A DNA stretch of 36,407 nucleotides, taken from assembly GCA_039934635.1 (NCBI GenBank), contig JBDTLT010000031.1, forward strand, positions 1 through 36,407, read 5' to 3'. This stretch comes from DATLFA01 sp039934635 (GTDB lineage Bacteria > Actinomycetota > Acidimicrobiia > Acidimicrobiales > WLNW01). A program made the translations under genes and the position numbers. Every line of letters starts with the position of its first letter. The stretch's first letter is position 1. The notes under the pieces were generated by a model that saw nothing but the letters and a program-made list of their open reading frames with translations, did not search any database and was not told the origin of the DNA. This document shows, in pieces, positions 16,263 through 24,429 of the stretch.

Positions 16263-17663
16263 TCACTCGAAGCGCCGGTCAGAGCCGACGTGGAAGTCAC
16301 TCGCGCCGAGGGCCACATCGGCGAACGGTACGCGCGTGAACCGCTCTCGCTCGGAGAACGGAACCGTCGCGTCGATACCCATCTTGGTGCGCATACCCCG
16401 ATCGGAGACCCGCACATACTCGTGGCCGCGGGCGCCAGGGATGAGGATCAGGTCTCGCGACGCTTCGACTCTCGTCGCCACGGCGTACTCGACCTCGACC
16501 GCGTCGTGAGGGTCTATGTCGTCGTCGACGACGATCACCTGATCGAGATCTTTGAGCGCGGCAAAAGCGGCCAACATCGCGTTGCGTTGTAGACCGTCAT
16601 GTTGAGGACTGCGTTTCGCGACCTGAACGACGAGATGGAATCGATAGAGGCCCCCGGCGGTGAGATTCACATCGGTCACGATCGGGACGGCCGTCTTGAC
16701 CGCACGCAGCGCCGACGCCTCGAGCACGTACTTGCGCAGCATGACCGTCTCTCGGCCGGCGCCGCTGATCGCGTAGTAGATCGGATCGGGACGATGCGTC
16801 ACCGCGTCGACGGTCATGATGGGTGCGGCGGCATCCACCGATGAGTAGCCGACGAATTCGGCAAAAGGCCCTTCGGCGGTCGTCTCGGTCGGCGAGATGC
16901 GCGCTTCGAGAACGATCTCGCATTCGGCCGGCACCGGCAGATCGCTCGTGAGCGCTCGAGTGATCGCAAGGGGTGACCCCTGGATGCCACCGGCGGCCAT
17001 GAGTTCGTCGGACTCTTCGGGCATCTGCGAACCCATGAACGCTCCGGCGTACATGAGCGAGAGGTTGGTACCGATGCACACGACGATCGGCAGATCGACA
17101 CCGCGCGCGATCGCGCGCTCGTGCGCGGCGCGGAGGTGGCGTCCGTAATCGAGCTTGATCGCGGTGCGGTTGCCGCCCAGCAACTGCATGCGATGGTAGG
17201 AGGCGTTGTGGACACCGGTTTCGGGGTCGCGCACGATCACCACACCCGCGGTGACGAAGCGGCCCACATCGCCCGGCGCGTGCCGCAACACCGGGAGTAT
17301 CGATCCAAGATCGATGTCCCGCTCGATGCGGATCGCCTGGCACGGCGCGTCTTCCACCATCTGCGGGGCGATCGGATCGGTGAGCGCGCGCAGCATCGCG
17401 GCGCGGACGCCGTAACGGTCGGCGCCGAACGCGGCCTCGACGTTGGCGGGACTGGCGAGGAAGTTGCCCAGGATCGGCAGGCCCGACCCGATGACGTTCT
17501 CGAAGAGCAGCGCGCGGTCGCCATCGTGACGCTTCATCAACCCCGCTACTTCGAGTTCGGTGTCGACTTTGCGCGTCACGGTGGCGATGCGGTCGGCCGC
17601 CGCCATACGACGCAGCGCGGTGCGAAAGCGAAGGTCGAGCCCAGTGCCGGCTACCCCACTCAT
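16263..17663 (-). CDS. UbiD-family prenyl-FMN-dependent decarboxylase
   Basis: 466 residues, a normal UbiD length. Conserved prFMN/metal and catalytic features are visible: HNASYHRMQ with Asn153 and Arg158, and the E-x4-E pair in AEGPFAEFVGY (Glu264, Glu269), corresponding to the Arg-Glu-Glu network of Fdc1/UbiD. The family reversibly decarboxylates aromatic, heteroaromatic (furan, pyrrole) or alpha,beta-unsaturated acids. The ATG at 17663 overlaps the cupin stop as ATGA. Neighbouring monooxygenase and cupin genes suggest a hydroxy-(hetero)aromatic acid substrate; I cannot tell which. It is not obviously the quinone-pathway UbiD, since no ubi or men genes are nearby. Confidence 0.92.
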   Translation of the reverse strand: MSGVAGTGLDLRFRTALRRMAAADRIATVTRKVDTELEVAGLMKRHDGDRALLFENVIGSGLPILGNFLASPANVEAAFGADRYGVRAAMLRALTDPIAPQMVEDAPCQAIRIERDIDLGSILPVLRHAPGDVGRFVTAGVVIVRDPETGVHNASYHRMQLLGGNRTAIKLDYGRHLRAAHERAIARGVDLPIVVCIGTNLSLMYAGAFMGSQMPEESDELMAAGGIQGSPLAITRALTSDLPVPAECEIVLEARISPTETTAEGPFAEFVGYSSVDAAAPIMTVDAVTHRPDPIYYAISGAGRETVMLRKYVLEASALRAVKTAVPIVTDVNLTAGGLYRFHLVVQVAKRSPQHDGLQRNAMLAAFAALKDLDQVIVVDDDIDPHDAVEVEYAVATRVEASRDLILIPGARGHEYVRVSDRGMRTKMGIDATVPFSERERFTRVPFADVALGASDFHVGSDRRFE

Positions 17664-18055
17664 CGTTTGACCTCGCCCGGCGGCGGAAAGCGGGTCTCGA
17701 AGGTCACCGCACCGCTCTTGGACGTCCACGGCCCGTGCTTCATGCCGGGTGGGCGGCACGCGTACATCCCCTTGGTGAAGGTCTTGCCGAGCGGGATGTC
17801 GTGGATCTCGCCTTGGAGGATGAACACCTCTTCCCACACGTCATGGGTGAAGGTGCCGTTGACCGTCGTGTCGGAACTCGGTTCGAACTTCAACAGCCGC
17901 GTCACCCAACCCGATTCGTGCGAACCGGACAAGATGATCTCGGACAACTGACCCGTCTTGTCCCCGTGAACCGGCGTCCACGGAAACCGCACGTCACCAT
18001 CGGGGTCGAAGAACTCGAACTCGGGCTTGTCGAACTCGTTCGCTTTGAAGACCAT
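17660..18055 (-). CDS. Small single-domain cupin
   Basis: 131 residues, one cupin barrel. Motif 1 is degenerate: His71 and Glu75/Glu76 in HDVWEEVF, then Gly82. Motif 2 has CRPPGMKHGPW with His107. These could form a divalent metal site with one His fewer than the classic 3-His-1-Glu set, although His85 (EIHD) could contribute. It resembles ChrR/DUF4437-type cupins. Possible roles are a metal-dependent isomerase, lyase or dioxygenase step, or binding of a pathway intermediate. The ATG at 18055 has AGAGGAG just upstream; that site overlaps the stop of the HpaB gene. Confidence 0.8.
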   Translation of the reverse strand: MVFKANEFDKPEFEFFDPDGDVRFPWTPVHGDKTGQLSEIILSGSHESGWVTRLLKFEPSSDTTVNGTFTHDVWEEVFILQGEIHDIPLGKTFTKGMYACRPPGMKHGPWTSKSGAVTFETRFPPPGEVKR

Positions 18056-18066
18056 CAGACTCCTCT

Positions 18067-19512
18067 TTACTTCGTACTCGAAAGGCAACGATCGACGAGT
18101 TCGGTCGCTCGGTCCCACGCGTAGCCGCCGAACGCTCGCATCTGCACGACGCCGGCTTCACCGGCGTAGAACATCTCGTATTGCTGGTGGCGACCGGCGA
18201 ACTCGGAGCCGATGGCATCCCACACCAACTTCAACAGCGCGACTCGGTCAGCGGCGGCGACGTCGGGCCACCGAATGTAGCGATCGATATCAGCCGCGGT
18301 GGTCGGATCTCGGAACGACTCATAGGACGACGGCAGCTGAATCACCGAGCCGCCGGCCATCTCGCGGAGTTGGTAGGTGACCTCGTTCATCAAGGTCGGC
18401 TGCAACGTCATCGCGGTGTACAACATCGCCGGATCGGGCCGGAACACGCCGAACTCGTCGGCGGTCGCACCTCGCTCGGCCGCCAGCACGAAGGCTTCGG
18501 GAACCGAACACTTCGCCGCGATCTGCCCCAGGCGCTGTTTGGTCTTGGGGTCGTTGGTGACACCGCTACCGTCCGCCATCAATCGGGCCAACCCCGCGAA
18601 AAACCGCAGCTTGACCGCGAATCGAATCTGAGCCTGCGTGTTGCCGAGCGAATGCGCAGCCATGCGATGGAACTGCGCCGCGGTCAACTCGAGGTTGCGG
18701 TAGACGAAGACGTGCTCCCACGGCACGAAGACGTCATCGAAGATCACCAACGAATCGGTTTCATCGAAGCGGGTCGACAAGGGGTAGTCATGCCCTGCCG
18801 GGTTGCCCGACGCGTAGGAGCGCCGCGAATAGATGCGCAAACCCTCGGCGGCGTTGGGGACCACCAACGAGATGGCGTAGTCCTCGCTGCCCGCGGATAG
18901 CGGCAAGATGCAACTCACGAAGATGTAGTCGCTCATCACCGAACCCGTGCCGAGCATCTGCGCGCCCCGCAGAACGATGCCGTCGTCGCGCTCGCGAACC
19001 ACACTCACGTAGAGGTTGGGTTCGTACTGCTCGTGCGGCGGCTTGTTGCGATCGACCGTCGGGTGGATGATCGTGTAGCTGAGGTACAGGCTCTCGTCGC
19101 GCGCCTTCGCATAGAAGTTCGCGACGTTGTCACCGAACTGTTGCCCTGCCTTTGCGAAGACGCTCGCTGCCGCGTCGAACCCGGCGAAGAACGACGCCAC
19201 GTGGTCAGGGCTGCGGCCGAGGAATCCACACGTCTCTTCGGCCCAGGCGGTGATCGCGTGACGCCGGGCCGCGAGATCGTCGATCGAGCGCGGTGTCTGC
19301 CACCACCGTTGCACGGGCGCTCCGTCGCGTGGCGAGGGGTAGGTGAAAAGATCACGGTGGGTCGGGTCGTTCGCGACATCGTAGAGGTGTCCGATCGTCT
19401 CGACGACACCGCGAAATGCCGGGTGCGTCGTGACATCGTCGACCTTCTCGCCGTCGAGGATCACGTTTCGCCCGTCGCGAATCGACTCGACGTATTCCGA
19501 CCCGGTGCGCAT
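18067..19512 (-). CDS. HpaB-family FADH2-dependent monooxygenase (4-hydroxyphenylacetate 3-hydroxylase family)
   Basis: 481 residues, the expected length. Family blocks include GRSPDHVASFF (99-109), TIIHPTVDRNK (147-157), LRGAQMLGTG (181-190) and DDVFVPWEHVF. HpaB-type enzymes use reduced FAD from a separate reductase to hydroxylate phenols and some heteroaromatics. The phenol-binding Arg-Tyr-His set of E. coli HpaB (Arg113, Tyr117, His155) appears here as Arg100, His104 and Tyr146, so Tyr and His are exchanged by my eye alignment. No HpaC-like reductase gene is in the window. The ATG at 19512 directly abuts the DUF2848 stop, and a cupin gene follows after 11 nt. Predicted role: hydroxylation in the pathway, not 4-hydroxyphenylacetate itself. 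Confidence 0.88.
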   Translation of the reverse strand: MRTGSEYVESIRDGRNVILDGEKVDDVTTHPAFRGVVETIGHLYDVANDPTHRDLFTYPSPRDGAPVQRWWQTPRSIDDLAARRHAITAWAEETCGFLGRSPDHVASFFAGFDAAASVFAKAGQQFGDNVANFYAKARDESLYLSYTIIHPTVDRNKPPHEQYEPNLYVSVVRERDDGIVLRGAQMLGTGSVMSDYIFVSCILPLSAGSEDYAISLVVPNAAEGLRIYSRRSYASGNPAGHDYPLSTRFDETDSLVIFDDVFVPWEHVFVYRNLELTAAQFHRMAAHSLGNTQAQIRFAVKLRFFAGLARLMADGSGVTNDPKTKQRLGQIAAKCSVPEAFVLAAERGATADEFGVFRPDPAMLYTAMTLQPTLMNEVTYQLREMAGGSVIQLPSSYESFRDPTTAADIDRYIRWPDVAAADRVALLKLVWDAIGSEFAGRHQQYEMFYAGEAGVVQMRAFGGYAWDRATELVDRCLSSTK

Positions 19513-20196
19513 CTACACCTCGCTCCGCGATGCCTGCATCACCGAATCACTCAGCGCATCGATGTGATAGCTCAAGGTGATGCTGCGACCGGTCGCCGGG
19601 TCGTGCAACTCGCCGCGAAAGTGCGACGCGGGGCGCACCCCGCCTTCGACCGGCACGGTGCCCGTCAGCATGGCGAATCGGGTGGGCCGGGCGAACGGCA
19701 GGTTGGCGAGAAGTTCGGGCGGCGAGACCAGCGACGAACACGGCCCTTTCTGGTAGAGCACCTCGCCCTCGTCGGTGCCGATATAGCTGCGCAACTCCAG
19801 TTCGCTCCAACGGCCGTCGATCGATGCGACCGGCCAGGCCTCGCGGGCACACATCTTCGGACAGATGCCTTTCGACATCGCGATGTCGATCGCTTCGGCC
19901 GCGCGATCGGTGTGATCCGACGCGACGGAGACGAACAACTCGTCACCGTCCGCGATCAACAAGAGCTCCGCCTCTCCGGAGGTCTCGGTGCCGACCACCA
20001 CCATCCGGTCGGTGTTCATCGCCAGCCACGGAGGGAACTTCCAATACATCGGCACGGTCGGTGGCGGCGGTATGCCGATTGCCGCGAGTTCGTCGATGTG
20101 GTGCATCACGGCGGCGCGATCGCGCGCGGTGTAGCCGGCCACGATGACCATCTCGAGGTCGATGTCGCGGGGTTTGCCGTCGATCAGGAACCGCAT
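19513..20196 (-). CDS. DUF2848 family protein
   Basis: 227 residues. Recognised from GYTARDRAAVMHHI near the N-terminus, TETSGEAELLL, SDHTDR and CPKMCAREAW, which are conserved DUF2848 elements. The family has no settled function. It is often placed near fumarylacetoacetate-hydrolase-like folds and found with hydrolases and transporters, so an acyl or amide hydrolysis role is plausible but unproven. The ATG at 20196 overlaps the M24 gene stop as TGATG; GTG at 20199 is an alternative start. Confidence 0.8.
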   Translation of the reverse strand: MRFLIDGKPRDIDLEMVIVAGYTARDRAAVMHHIDELAAIGIPPPPTVPMYWKFPPWLAMNTDRMVVVGTETSGEAELLLIADGDELFVSVASDHTDRAAEAIDIAMSKGICPKMCAREAWPVASIDGRWSELELRSYIGTDEGEVLYQKGPCSSLVSPPELLANLPFARPTRFAMLTGTVPVEGGVRPASHFRGELHDPATGRSITLSYHIDALSDSVMQASRSEV

Positions 20197-21431
20197 CACA
20201 GCACGTACAGCTCGGGCGCGAGCTTGTTGACCGAGCGAGCGCCGGTCTCGGTGATCACGTAGGTGTCACCGAGAAACACCCCTTTGATCACATCCTTGCT
20301 GCACGGGTGGATCTCGACACACAGCCCCATGCCCGGCGCCAGCGTCACGTCTTTGTCGGGCCGATGCGAGGTGCCGACGAACGGGCCCGCGTCGAGCGGA
20401 TTGAAAACACCGTGTACCAGTGGAGCCACGACGGTGTAGCCGCGGTCGTGGATGACTTGTCCGGCCTGGCGGATGTCCTTGGCCGTACAACCGGGCTTCA
20501 AGACATCGACGATCGCGTGGTACGCCTCGAAGCACACGTCGAGCATCTCTTGATAGTCGGGCGGCGGCGGGCCGAACGTGATCGGCTTGCCGGTTTGTGC
20601 CTCGTAGCCGTGGCCATCGCGTGCACCGAGCTCCAACAACAAGATGTCGCCCTTCTCGATCGTTCGATCGATCGGTCGGGGGCGCTGAAACGCGCTGTCG
20701 GGGTGGAACATGTTCTCGCTTGCCGCGAGGACCATGCACGGGATCTCGGCGCCCTCGACGGAGAACACGTCGTAGATGATGTTGAACAGGTCGATCTCGC
20801 GCATACCCGGCTTCAGCCGGTCCATGATCGCGGACACCGCCGCGTCACCGATGCGGCCGGCCTCGTCGATGCACGCCAGCTCTTCGGCCGACATCACGAT
20901 GCGCTTCAGCCAGAACTCGTCGGAGAACCGGGGGAACTCGGCGTCGGGGAACGCCTCCACGAGCGCCTGATGATGGTCGTGGCTGATGTCGATGTACGGA
21001 GCGGGAGTGATGATGCCGATGCGGCCCTTCCCCAAGCCGAGCTCGTTGATGCGATCGACGATCACACCCGATGTGTTGAGTTGTCCCCGCACGTCGGTGA
21101 CGATCGAGCGGGCGATGCGATCGGGTAGCCGCCCATTGAGGCCCAGCACGGCCAGCATCGGGTCTCCTTCGCGGGGGAACACGCAGGTGCAGTCCAGCTC
21201 CATCGTGCCCATGTAGTTGGTAACCCACCGGATGTTGGCCCACCCCCGCTCCCAAATGCTGTTGTTGCCCGTGATCAACAGGGCTTCGAGATCGTGTTCG
21301 TCCATGAAGTCACGAACGATCTGATGCCGGCGCGCGAATTCGGCTTCAGAGAACGTCGGCCACTTGTAGCGACTGCGATCGATCGGGAATGGATAGCGGA
21401 TGCCACGTGACGTAGTTGCGACTGTGCTCAT
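20196..21431 (-). CDS. M24 (creatinase/prolidase-fold) protein with altered metal site
   Basis: 411 residues. An N-terminal creatinase-like domain (about 30-175) precedes a pita-bread domain (180-400). Aligning by eye to M24 metallopeptidases, the five metal ligands (Asp, Asp, His, Glu, Glu) appear as Glu267 (in LLLELG), Gln279 (in GYEAQTGKP), His340, Glu373 (in VEIHP) and Gly388 (in FLGDTYVITE). Three of five therefore differ. Creatinase keeps this fold without metal, so this may be a metal-free C-N hydrolase rather than an aminopeptidase. His243, the substrate-side His, remains. The ATG at 21431 has GAGGAG at 21438-21443. Context points to hydrolysis of the imported compound or a ring-opened intermediate. 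Confidence 0.85.
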   Translation of the reverse strand: MSTVATTSRGIRYPFPIDRSRYKWPTFSEAEFARRHQIVRDFMDEHDLEALLITGNNSIWERGWANIRWVTNYMGTMELDCTCVFPREGDPMLAVLGLNGRLPDRIARSIVTDVRGQLNTSGVIVDRINELGLGKGRIGIITPAPYIDISHDHHQALVEAFPDAEFPRFSDEFWLKRIVMSAEELACIDEAGRIGDAAVSAIMDRLKPGMREIDLFNIIYDVFSVEGAEIPCMVLAASENMFHPDSAFQRPRPIDRTIEKGDILLLELGARDGHGYEAQTGKPITFGPPPPDYQEMLDVCFEAYHAIVDVLKPGCTAKDIRQAGQVIHDRGYTVVAPLVHGVFNPLDAGPFVGTSHRPDKDVTLAPGMGLCVEIHPCSKDVIKGVFLGDTYVITETGARSVNKLAPELYVL

Positions 21432-21441
21432 CAGATACTCC

Positions 21442-22971
21442 TCAGTAGGCGACCGCGGCAGCCGACCGACGTCGGTCCGCGGCCGCGGTGCGGGTGTTGG
21501 CGTTCGCCGCCACGATGGTGCAGCTCCCGAATTGATCGTCTTTGTCGCCGTCGAGCACCTCGACGTGATGGCCCTTGGCGGTCAGCGGCGCGCGATGATC
21601 GGTCAGGTCGGCCTCGATGTAGACCGTGTCGTCGACGGCAGAGGTGCGGGGCATGCCGTGCACCCACCGCGGGCGATCGATGGCGTGCGCGATGTCACTG
21701 CCTCGATCGATGATGTCGACGAGCACCTGAAGGTTGGTCTGGATCTGGCCCCGGCCCCCGGGCGTGGCGCCGGCGATGACCGTGCCGTCGGCCCGCTCCA
21801 CGATGTAGCTGTGCAGCGTATGCATCGGCCGCTTGCCGCCGACCAGCCCGTTGGGCTGCTCCGCGTCAACGAAGAGGTTGGCGAGTCGATCGTTCAACAC
21901 GATGCCGGCGCCGGCCACCAACTCGCGCGCGCCGAACTCGTTGAACAACGAATGGATGAACGAAATGGTCGCACCGTCGGTGCCCGTAACCGCAAGTGTC
22001 GTGGTGTCCGCCCCGCTCGGGGCGAGCGCGAGGTCGGCGACGACGTCATCGTGCAGTTCGGAGAGAAACCTCTCGTCGAGCACATCGGGATTCTTCACCG
22101 CGCGCGGGTCGCCGAGTCGAGGGAACACTCGCCCGAAGACGATCTTCTTGATGCGGATCATTGCGTCGATCGCGTCAACGGGGTCACCGCTGACACCACC
22201 GGGTTGCAGGCGTTCGAACAGGCGCAACGCCACGAGCAACAGCACGCCCATCGACACCGGAGGCTGCGTATAGATCGTCGCGTCTCGGTACGTGCTCGAT
22301 ACCGGATCGCACCAGTCGGACCGGTGCGCGGCCAGGTCGTCGCGCGATAGTGCGCCGCCACGATCGAGCACATGCTCCGCGATGCGGGCACCGATCTCGC
22401 CCTCGTAGAACACACTGCGACCCTCGGTGGCGATCGCGGCCAGCGTTTCGGCGAGGTCGGGCTGACGGAATTGTCCGTCGGGCGCGGTGAGCGACGCGAG
22501 TTGGTCGCCACCGTCGATGCCGGGCAGCTTTCCCAGCGCCCTCGTCAACCTCGGGTCGGCTACCCCATCTCGAGCGATGCGACACGCCGGGCCGAGCAAC
22601 ACATTCATCGGCATCTTGCCGAAACGGTCGTGCAGCTCGTACCACGCGTCGACGAGGCCCGGTACGCCGGTGGACAGCGGACCGAACCGCGGCACGCGCT
22701 CGCCCCGACCGAGTACGCGGGCAATGTCGTGCGGCGCGCACCCGCTGCCGTTGAGCGCATGCACCGTGCCGTCGACTTCTCGCACGAGTGCGAACGCGTC
22801 GCCGCCCAGGCCACACCATGGCATCTCGACCACGCACTGCACCGCCGAGCCGGCGATCACCGCATCGACTGAACTGCCGCCGTCGCACAGCACGTCGCGC
22901 GCGACATCGGCGGCAAGGCGGTGACCCGCCGCGACCGCGCCGCGCTGACCGGAGGCAGAGCTAACCGACAA
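21442..22971 (-). CDS. Gamma-glutamyltransferase-like Ntn hydrolase
   Basis: 509 residues, the normal length for the superfamily, which self-cleaves before a catalytic Thr. The probable nucleophile is Thr323 in ADTTTLAVTGTDG. The later ATPGGRGQIQ block (402-411) matches the substrate-loop GSPGG motif. The pair of oxyanion serines of true GGT (SSM) is replaced by HTL (384-386). There is no signal peptide, whereas classical GGTs are exported. It is therefore likely a cytoplasmic amide hydrolase or acylase of this superfamily. It starts at TTG 22971, overlapping the RidA gene by 11 nt; no ATG or GTG lies close downstream. Confidence 0.88.
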   Translation of the reverse strand: MSVSSASGQRGAVAAGHRLAADVARDVLCDGGSSVDAVIAGSAVQCVVEMPWCGLGGDAFALVREVDGTVHALNGSGCAPHDIARVLGRGERVPRFGPLSTGVPGLVDAWYELHDRFGKMPMNVLLGPACRIARDGVADPRLTRALGKLPGIDGGDQLASLTAPDGQFRQPDLAETLAAIATEGRSVFYEGEIGARIAEHVLDRGGALSRDDLAAHRSDWCDPVSSTYRDATIYTQPPVSMGVLLLVALRLFERLQPGGVSGDPVDAIDAMIRIKKIVFGRVFPRLGDPRAVKNPDVLDERFLSELHDDVVADLALAPSGADTTTLAVTGTDGATISFIHSLFNEFGARELVAGAGIVLNDRLANLFVDAEQPNGLVGGKRPMHTLHSYIVERADGTVIAGATPGGRGQIQTNLQVLVDIIDRGSDIAHAIDRPRWVHGMPRTSAVDDTVYIEADLTDHRAPLTAKGHHVEVLDGDKDDQFGSCTIVAANANTRTAAADRRRSAAAVAY

Positions 22972-23374
22972 CGGCCACCGCCTCGACCTCTACCAGCATG
23001 TCCGGGTTCTTCAGCCGGCTCACGAAGAACGACGTGCGCGCGGGCAGTGTGGTGAAGTGACGCTTGTAGGCCTCGTTGACGGGAGCCATGTCGGTGACGT
23101 CGTCCCGCAGGATCAACGTCACTTTGACCACGTTGTCCATCGACGAGCCGGCCGACGCGAGGATCGCGGCGATGTTTCGCAACGCCCAATCGACCTGCTC
23201 CCCGACGTCGCCCATCGTGCCGGTTTCACGGTTGCGCCCCGCCTGGCCCGAGGTGAAGACAAACGACCCGTGACGCGTCGCGTGATGGAACGGCCCGGTT
23301 GGCGTAGGGGCGTCGTCGCTCGTTATGGGCTGGACGATTGGTGCGCTCACGATCGGTGTCTCCTCGCTCCTCAT
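22961..23374 (-). CDS. RidA/YjgF family enamine/imine deaminase
   Basis: 137 residues, typical length. The key Arg113 in PARTSFFV and Glu129 in LVEVEAVA match the Arg and Glu that position the imine and water in RidA. TSGQAG (41-46) is also characteristic. The family hydrolyses reactive enamines/imines to ketones and ammonia. In catabolic operons such proteins often act on aminoacrylate-type intermediates, so this member suggests that nitrogen leaves the substrate through an enamine. Its ATG at 23374 overlaps the second ATPase stop as ATGA. Confidence 0.92.
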   Translation of the reverse strand: MRSEETPIVSAPIVQPITSDDAPTPTGPFHHATRHGSFVFTSGQAGRNRETGTMGDVGEQVDWALRNIAAILASAGSSMDNVVKVTLILRDDVTDMAPVNEAYKRHFTTLPARTSFFVSRLKNPDMLVEVEAVAVVG

Positions 23375-24429
23375 CGAGCCCTGAAACTCTTCGGTAGGCC
23401 GTCGAGATCGCGCCAGAAGTGGCAGGCGACCCAGTGGTCCTCGGCGTGTTCACCCTCGGCCAATTCGAGCACCGGCCGCTCTTCGAAGCAGCGCTCTTGT
23501 GCGAACGGACACCGTGTGTTGTAGCGACAGCCTTTGGGCACATCGTGAAGGCTCGGTATGTCGCCCTTGACGAATTGTTGGGCCTCGTCGAGACGGTCGT
23601 GCGCCCCGGTGTCGGTGCGCAATACCGACGCCAACAGTCCCTGCGTGTACGGATGCAGTGGGCGTGCGAATACCTGGTGCACCGGGCCCTGTTCGACGAT
23701 CTGGCCGAGATACATCACCGCAACTCGGTCGGAGAGGTGACGCACGACGGCAAGGTTGTGCGCGATGAACAAATAGCTGACGCCGAGGTCGCGTTGGAGG
23801 TCTTGCAAGAGGTTGATCACCTGTGCCTGCACCGACAGATCGAGCGCAGAGACCGGTTCGTCGCAGACCACTAGCTTGGGACGCGTGATCAACGCGCGTG
23901 CGATGCCGATGCGTTGCTGCTGTCCACCGGAGAGTGTGGTCGGGTTGCGGTCGAGGTATGACGGGTCGAGTCCGACCGAGTCGAGCATTTCGATCACTGC
24001 ATGCTTGCGATCCGCCTTCGCGCCGACCTGATGCACCCGCAGCGGCTCACCCACGATCTCACTGACGGTCATCTTCGGATCGAGCGATCCGCGAGGGTCC
24101 TGGAAGACGATCTGCAAGTGGCGGCGCACCGCTCGCAGCGCCCGTCCTTCGAGATCGACGAGCTCTCGGCCGTCGAAGAGGATGCTGCCGCTGTCGGGGC
24201 GGAGCAGGCGCAGGATCGCCCGCCCGAGCGTCGACTTGCCGCAACCACTCTCTCCTACGAGGCCGAGCGTCTCGCCCGGATGGATCTCGATCGAGACGTC
24301 GTCGACCGGCGTGATGGTGTCGCCGCTGTCGGTGGCGTAGCGCACGGTGAGATGCTCGATGCGCAACAGGGCCGTGGCGTCGACGGCGGTCGGCGCCGTG
24401 TCGCGGGTGGGGATTTCGACCGCGCTCAT
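23371..24429 (-). CDS. Oligopeptide/dipeptide-type ABC transporter ATPase (DppF/OppF-like)
   Basis: 352 residues. Walker A GESGCGKS, signature LSGGQQQRIGIARAL, Walker B KLVVCDEP, H-loop IAHN. The C-terminal oligo_HPY domain has HPYTQGLL and a Cys-rich GCRYNTRCPFAQERC, the pattern of the iron-sulfur-associated tail of peptide-transporter ATPases. The ATG at 24429 overlaps the preceding ATPase stop as ATGA; the longer frame upstream is inside that gene. It pairs with the DppD-like ATPase to power the two permeases. Confidence 0.95.
   Translation of the reverse strand: MSAVEIPTRDTAPTAVDATALLRIEHLTVRYATDSGDTITPVDDVSIEIHPGETLGLVGESGCGKSTLGRAILRLLRPDSGSILFDGRELVDLEGRALRAVRRHLQIVFQDPRGSLDPKMTVSEIVGEPLRVHQVGAKADRKHAVIEMLDSVGLDPSYLDRNPTTLSGGQQQRIGIARALITRPKLVVCDEPVSALDLSVQAQVINLLQDLQRDLGVSYLFIAHNLAVVRHLSDRVAVMYLGQIVEQGPVHQVFARPLHPYTQGLLASVLRTDTGAHDRLDEAQQFVKGDIPSLHDVPKGCRYNTRCPFAQERCFEERPVLELAEGEHAEDHWVACHFWRDLDGLPKSFRAR

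Noticed and set aside
19033..20262. Plus-strand open frame of 409 codons across the HpaB-like and DUF2848 genes
   Set aside because: It is antisense to two conserved families and has low-complexity Arg/Asp/His composition; no start signal or motif.
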